Part shown: positions 61,356-64,000 of the stretch, in pieces
How the letters are laid out: the number at the start of each line of letters is the position of its first letter
How positions within the stretch are numbered: position 1 is the first letter of the stretch
From: Burkholderia stabilis
GTDB lineage: Bacteria > Pseudomonadota > Gammaproteobacteria > Burkholderiales > Burkholderiaceae
Direction: 5' to 3'
Length of the DNA: 64,000 nt
Assembly (NCBI RefSeq): GCF_001742165.1
Contig: NZ_CP016444.1
Span: 992,001-1,056,000, forward strand
The notes under the pieces: generated by a model
The model's input: only the letters and a program-made list of their open reading frames with translations
What the model was told of the DNA's origin: nothing
Database searches by the model: none
Program-made: the position numbers and the translations under genes

Positions 61356-62830
61356 ATACCCCGCTCAACGAGGTCCGGATCCTGCTCGTCGAGGACAGCC
61401 CGACCGACACATTCCTGATTCGTGAAGCCCTCTTCGAGGTGCGGGACTTCGTCTCGGTGTTGCACCATGCCGAACGCCTGTCGGAGGGCATCGATCATTT
61501 TCGGGCGGAGCCTGTCGACGTGGCGCTGCTCGATCTCGGTCTTCCGGATTCACAGGGCCTCGACACGTTCAGCCGGCTTCATGCCGAGAAGCCGGGGGTG
61601 CCGATCATCGTGCTGACCGGGCTCGACGATCTCTCGGCGGGGTTGCAGGCGATCCAGGAAGGCGCACAGGATTACCTGCTCAAGAAGGACATTCAGCCCG
61701 CGCTGCTGGGCCGGGCGATCCGATACGCGATCGAGCGGCACCACGTGTCGGTTGCGCTGGCGGAAAGCGAGGAACGGTTCCAACTGGCGGTGAGCGGTGC
61801 GGCCGCCGGGCTGTGGGACTGGAACCTGCTCACCGGCACCATGTATCTCTCCGCCCACTTCCACGAGATCATGGGATACGACGATCGCGAATTGCCGAAT
61901 GATGCGCGTACGCATCTCGACGCGATTCATCCCGACGACATCGACCGTGTGAAGTCGATCCTCGATCGGCATTTGCTGCGTGAACGGACCTACGACGTGG
62001 AATACCGGGTCCGGACCAAGTCCGGGGCGTTCCGGTGGATCCAGTCGAGGGGGCAGGCGTTGTGGGACAGCGCGGGCGAGCCGTACCGGATGGTGGGCTG
62101 GATCATGGACATTTCGGATCGCAGGCGTGCCGAGGAACAGCTGCGCGAATCGCGCGAGGAGCTGAAGCGCCTGTCGGCCGGTATCCTGCGCGCGCGGGAA
62201 GAGGAAAAGGCCCGCATCGCGCGCGAACTGCACGATGACCTGGGGCAGCAACTGACCGCGCTGAAGATGGTGACCGCGGTTCTCGAGAACAAGCTCAAGG
62301 GCGCGGAAGCGGGATCTCCCGAGGCGATGGTCGGCAACCTCTATTCGATGATCGATCAGATCGTCGTTTCGGTGCGACGCATCGCGGCGGACTTGCGACC
62401 GAGAATGCTGGACGATCTCGGACTGGTGCCCGCGGTCGACTGGCTGATCGCGGACTTCTCGTCACGATATGGCATTCATGTCGTCAGGAGCATCGATGCG
62501 AACCAGATCGCGTTCAATCGCGAGAGCGCAACGGCTGTGTTCCGGATGGTGCAGGAGGCGCTGACGAACAGTGCGCGCCATTCGGGCGCGACCGAGGTCA
62601 CGATCGGCATCTCGCGGGACGAGCCGAACTGCATCGTGACGATCGCGGACAACGGCCAAGGCGCCGAGAGCGACGTGCGCCCCGGATTGAAATCGTTCGG
62701 CTTGCTCGGCATGAGGGAGCGCGCCGAGCGCGTGGGCGGCGAACTGCGAATCGAGACCGCGCCCGGCCATGGCTTTACCGTGAAAATCGTGATGCCGCTC
62801 GCGGCGGTCGAGGCTGACGATCACGATTGA
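61352..62830 (+). CDS. REC-PAS-HisKA_3 hybrid histidine kinase
   Basis: A 492-residue protein: N-terminal REC domain (D61 in [13 protein letters not shown]), PAS/PAC domain (about 140-265; [13 protein letters not shown]), HisKA_3 dimerisation domain with H294 in [17 protein letters not shown], and a NarL-type HATPase ([34 protein letters not shown]). It has no membrane segment, so it is cytosolic. HisKA_3 kinases phosphorylate NarL/LuxR-type regulators; none is adjacent, but an orphan one is encoded at 33980. Its own REC may take input from the ethylene-receptor-like kinase. Confidence 0.92.
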   Translation: MNTPLNEVRILLVEDSPTDTFLIREALFEVRDFVSVLHHAERLSEGIDHFRAEPVDVALLDLGLPDSQGLDTFSRLHAEKPGVPIIVLTGLDDLSAGLQAIQEGAQDYLLKKDIQPALLGRAIRYAIERHHVSVALAESEERFQLAVSGAAAGLWDWNLLTGTMYLSAHFHEIMGYDDRELPNDARTHLDAIHPDDIDRVKSILDRHLLRERTYDVEYRVRTKSGAFRWIQSRGQALWDSAGEPYRMVGWIMDISDRRRAEEQLRESREELKRLSAGILRAREEEKARIARELHDDLGQQLTALKMVTAVLENKLKGAEAGSPEAMVGNLYSMIDQIVVSVRRIAADLRPRMLDDLGLVPAVDWLIADFSSRYGIHVVRSIDANQIAFNRESATAVFRMVQEALTNSARHSGATEVTIGISRDEPNCIVTIADNGQGAESDVRPGLKSFGLLGMRERAERVGGELRIETAPGHGFTVKIVMPLAAVEADDHD

Positions 62831-63003
62831 GCGCGCGCATCCGTCCTGTTTCCGCGATCGGATTTGCCGGTCATCCACCGCATGGGATCTCGTTGAATCG
62901 GGATGCCGCATGACGCGCTCGGGGCGTGGATAAATATTCCAATAGCACGAACCGAAAGCGCCGATCCCTTTTTCATCCCTCCCGTCAGCCCGAACTCGCA
63001 CGC

Positions 63004-63017
63004 TTGACCTGAATCAA
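63004..63017. promoter_or_regulatory. FNR/ANR box TTGACCTGAATCAA
   Basis: Full match in the 421-bp gap (62831-63251) between the kinase and the antiporter, 234 bp ahead of the antiporter ATG. No gene is visible in that gap. Confidence 0.68.
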
Positions 63018-63251
63018 CCGGGTTCCGGCGATTCGGTATTTACTATCGTCACGGTTGTTTCGGTACCTGCACAGGCCGTCTTCCTGATGCGTCAAACGGT
63101 TGATTCCGATATTCATCGAGATTCGACGATAAGCAGATAAACAGGAATCCAGATTGTTTTGGTGAATCCATGAAAGGCTTCATGCCGGTTGCCGTCGGTT
63201 ATCGCCGGCTGCCGGATGACCCGGAAAAGTCAACGTCTTCGGAGAGCTGAA

Positions 63252-64000
63252 ATGAGTCAACCCGTAGTGGAGAAGCCGCCCGTCAAGGGCGATCAGACAT
63301 CGTCCGGGCCGAAGGCGGCCGGCGGCGGGCCGGAGACACGCAAGCTCGGGCTGCTGCTGCTCAGCGGCATCGTCGTCGGGTCGATGATCGGTGGCGGTGC
63401 GTTCAACCTCCCGCAGAACATGGCTTCGGGTGCCGGGCTCGGCGCCATCGCAATCGCGTGGCTGATCACGCTCGTCGGCATGTTCTTTCTCGCCAACGCG
63501 TTTCGTACGCTGGCGGACCAGCGCCCGGAACTCACCGCAGGCATCTATTCGTACGCTCGCGAAGGTTTCGGCAAGTTCGCGGGCTTCGAGATGGCGTGGG
63601 GATACTGGCTCAGTTCCGCGTTCGGCAACGTGGCATTCGCCGTGTTGATCATGCAGACGCTCGGCTATTTTTTCCCGGCATTCGACGGCAAGAACTGGCA
63701 GTCGATCGCGGGCGGATCGCTGCTGATCTGGGCATTGCACTTCATGGTGCTGTCCGGCGTGAAGCGCACGGCGATCCTCAACACGATGGCGAGTGTGGTC
63801 AACGTCGTGACGCTGTCCGTCGCCATCGTCGTCATTGCATTGTTCTTCCAGAAAGGACATTTTTCGTTCGACGTATGGGGACAGCAGCAGCATCTCGGCG
63901 GCACGCTCGCCCAGGTCAAGAGCACGATGCTGGTCACGCTTTGGGTGTTCATCGGCATCGAAGGTGCTGTCGTCGTGTCCGACCGCGCGCGCAATCAGCA
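63252..64000 (+). CDS. arcD: APC-family arginine/ornithine antiporter, 5' part
   Basis: The first 249 codons of a basic amino-acid antiporter, cut by the window end. The family matches ArcD: LSGIVVGSMIGGGAFNLPQN, RPELTAGIYSYAREGFG, FEMAWGYWLSSAFGNVAF, LVTLWVFIGIEGAVVVSDRA. ArcD swaps arginine for ornithine in the arginine deiminase pathway, which yields ATP without oxygen, so deiminase genes may lie just beyond the window. GGAGAG precedes the ATG. The N-terminus has an extra 30-residue polar stretch. FNR box 234 bp upstream. Confidence 0.88.
   Translation, partial: MSQPVVEKPPVKGDQTSSGPKAAGGGPETRKLGLLLLSGIVVGSMIGGGAFNLPQNMASGAGLGAIAIAWLITLVGMFFLANAFRTLADQRPELTAGIYSYAREGFGKFAGFEMAWGYWLSSAFGNVAFAVLIMQTLGYFFPAFDGKNWQSIAGGSLLIWALHFMVLSGVKRTAILNTMASVVNVVTLSVAIVVIALFFQKGHFSFDVWGQQQHLGGTLAQVKSTMLVTLWVFIGIEGAVVVSDRARNQ

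Noticed and set aside
1..64000. CRISPR arrays, tRNA or rRNA genes
   Set aside because: I saw no regularly spaced repeats, cloverleaf-like stretches or rRNA-like sequence while reading both strands; a covariance-model scan would be decisive.

Overview
The window reads as high-G+C Burkholderia-type DNA. The evidence is the porin family, the codon bias, phasin/PHA genes, paired RND-type outer-membrane lipoproteins and Burkholderia-like insertion-sequence (IS) remnants. It falls into two parts with different composition and different regulation. The species assignment is inference from the sequence; no search was run.

Part 1 (about 1-16.1 kb) is visibly less G+C-rich and looks like an acquired catabolic island. 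It holds the 3' end of an Old Yellow Enzyme reductase, an IS5-type transposase remnant, an MFS transporter, two enoyl-CoA hydratase-family proteins around a class III CoA-transferase, a porin, a GntR/FCD regulator, a Baeyer-Villiger monooxygenase, a zinc alcohol dehydrogenase, an alpha/beta hydrolase, an aldehyde dehydrogenase, a frameshifted SDR and a truncated PrpE-like acyl-CoA synthetase. Together these suit the degradation of a cyclic ketone or terpenoid: ketone to lactone, to hydroxyacid, to oxoacid/diacid, to CoA ester, then beta-oxidation. Four copies of a GGTATACC-like palindrome lie in front of the transporter, the hydratase operon, the regulator gene and the monooxygenase operon, and are candidate operators. 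The island ends in IS debris (IS21-like terminal repeats at 15.5 kb, an IS3-like orfA stub at 16.1 kb), and this debris cuts off the synthetase gene.

Part 2 (about 16.1-64 kb) is a long oxygen-limitation and persistence locus. Its content matches what I know as the low-oxygen-activated (lxa) locus of Burkholderia cenocepacia. It carries an FNR-type regulator with all four cluster cysteines (32.9-33.7 kb). Nearly every divergent or leader region of this part carries an FNR/ANR box (TTGAY-N4-RTCAA); I count 19 sites, four of them with one mismatch, and noticed none in Part 1. Controlled genes probably include phosphoketolase and acetate kinase (acetyl-phosphate to ATP), two monohaem cytochromes c, zinc alcohol dehydrogenases, a phasin-phaB-phaC polyhydroxyalkanoate operon, five universal stress proteins, Hsp20, a ribosome-hibernation-like protein, Acg- and SagB-type nitroreductases, CBS and BON proteins, a beta-CASP metallo-hydrolase, and an ArcD-type arginine/ornithine antiporter cut by the window end.

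The right third (45.5-58.4 kb) holds two complete tripartite ABC export systems. In one, the ATPase and the HlyD adaptor are fused into a single reading frame. Between them lie an LRAT-type putative acyltransferase and a lipoprotein. A signalling cassette follows at 58.9-62.8 kb: a histidine kinase with an ethylene-receptor-like membrane domain, a single-domain response regulator, and a REC-PAS-HisKA_3 kinase. That kinase could partner the orphan NarL-type regulator at 34 kb. Three related palindromes (GTxGGAAT/ATTCCxAC) in non-coding DNA of Part 2 may be the sites of that regulator.
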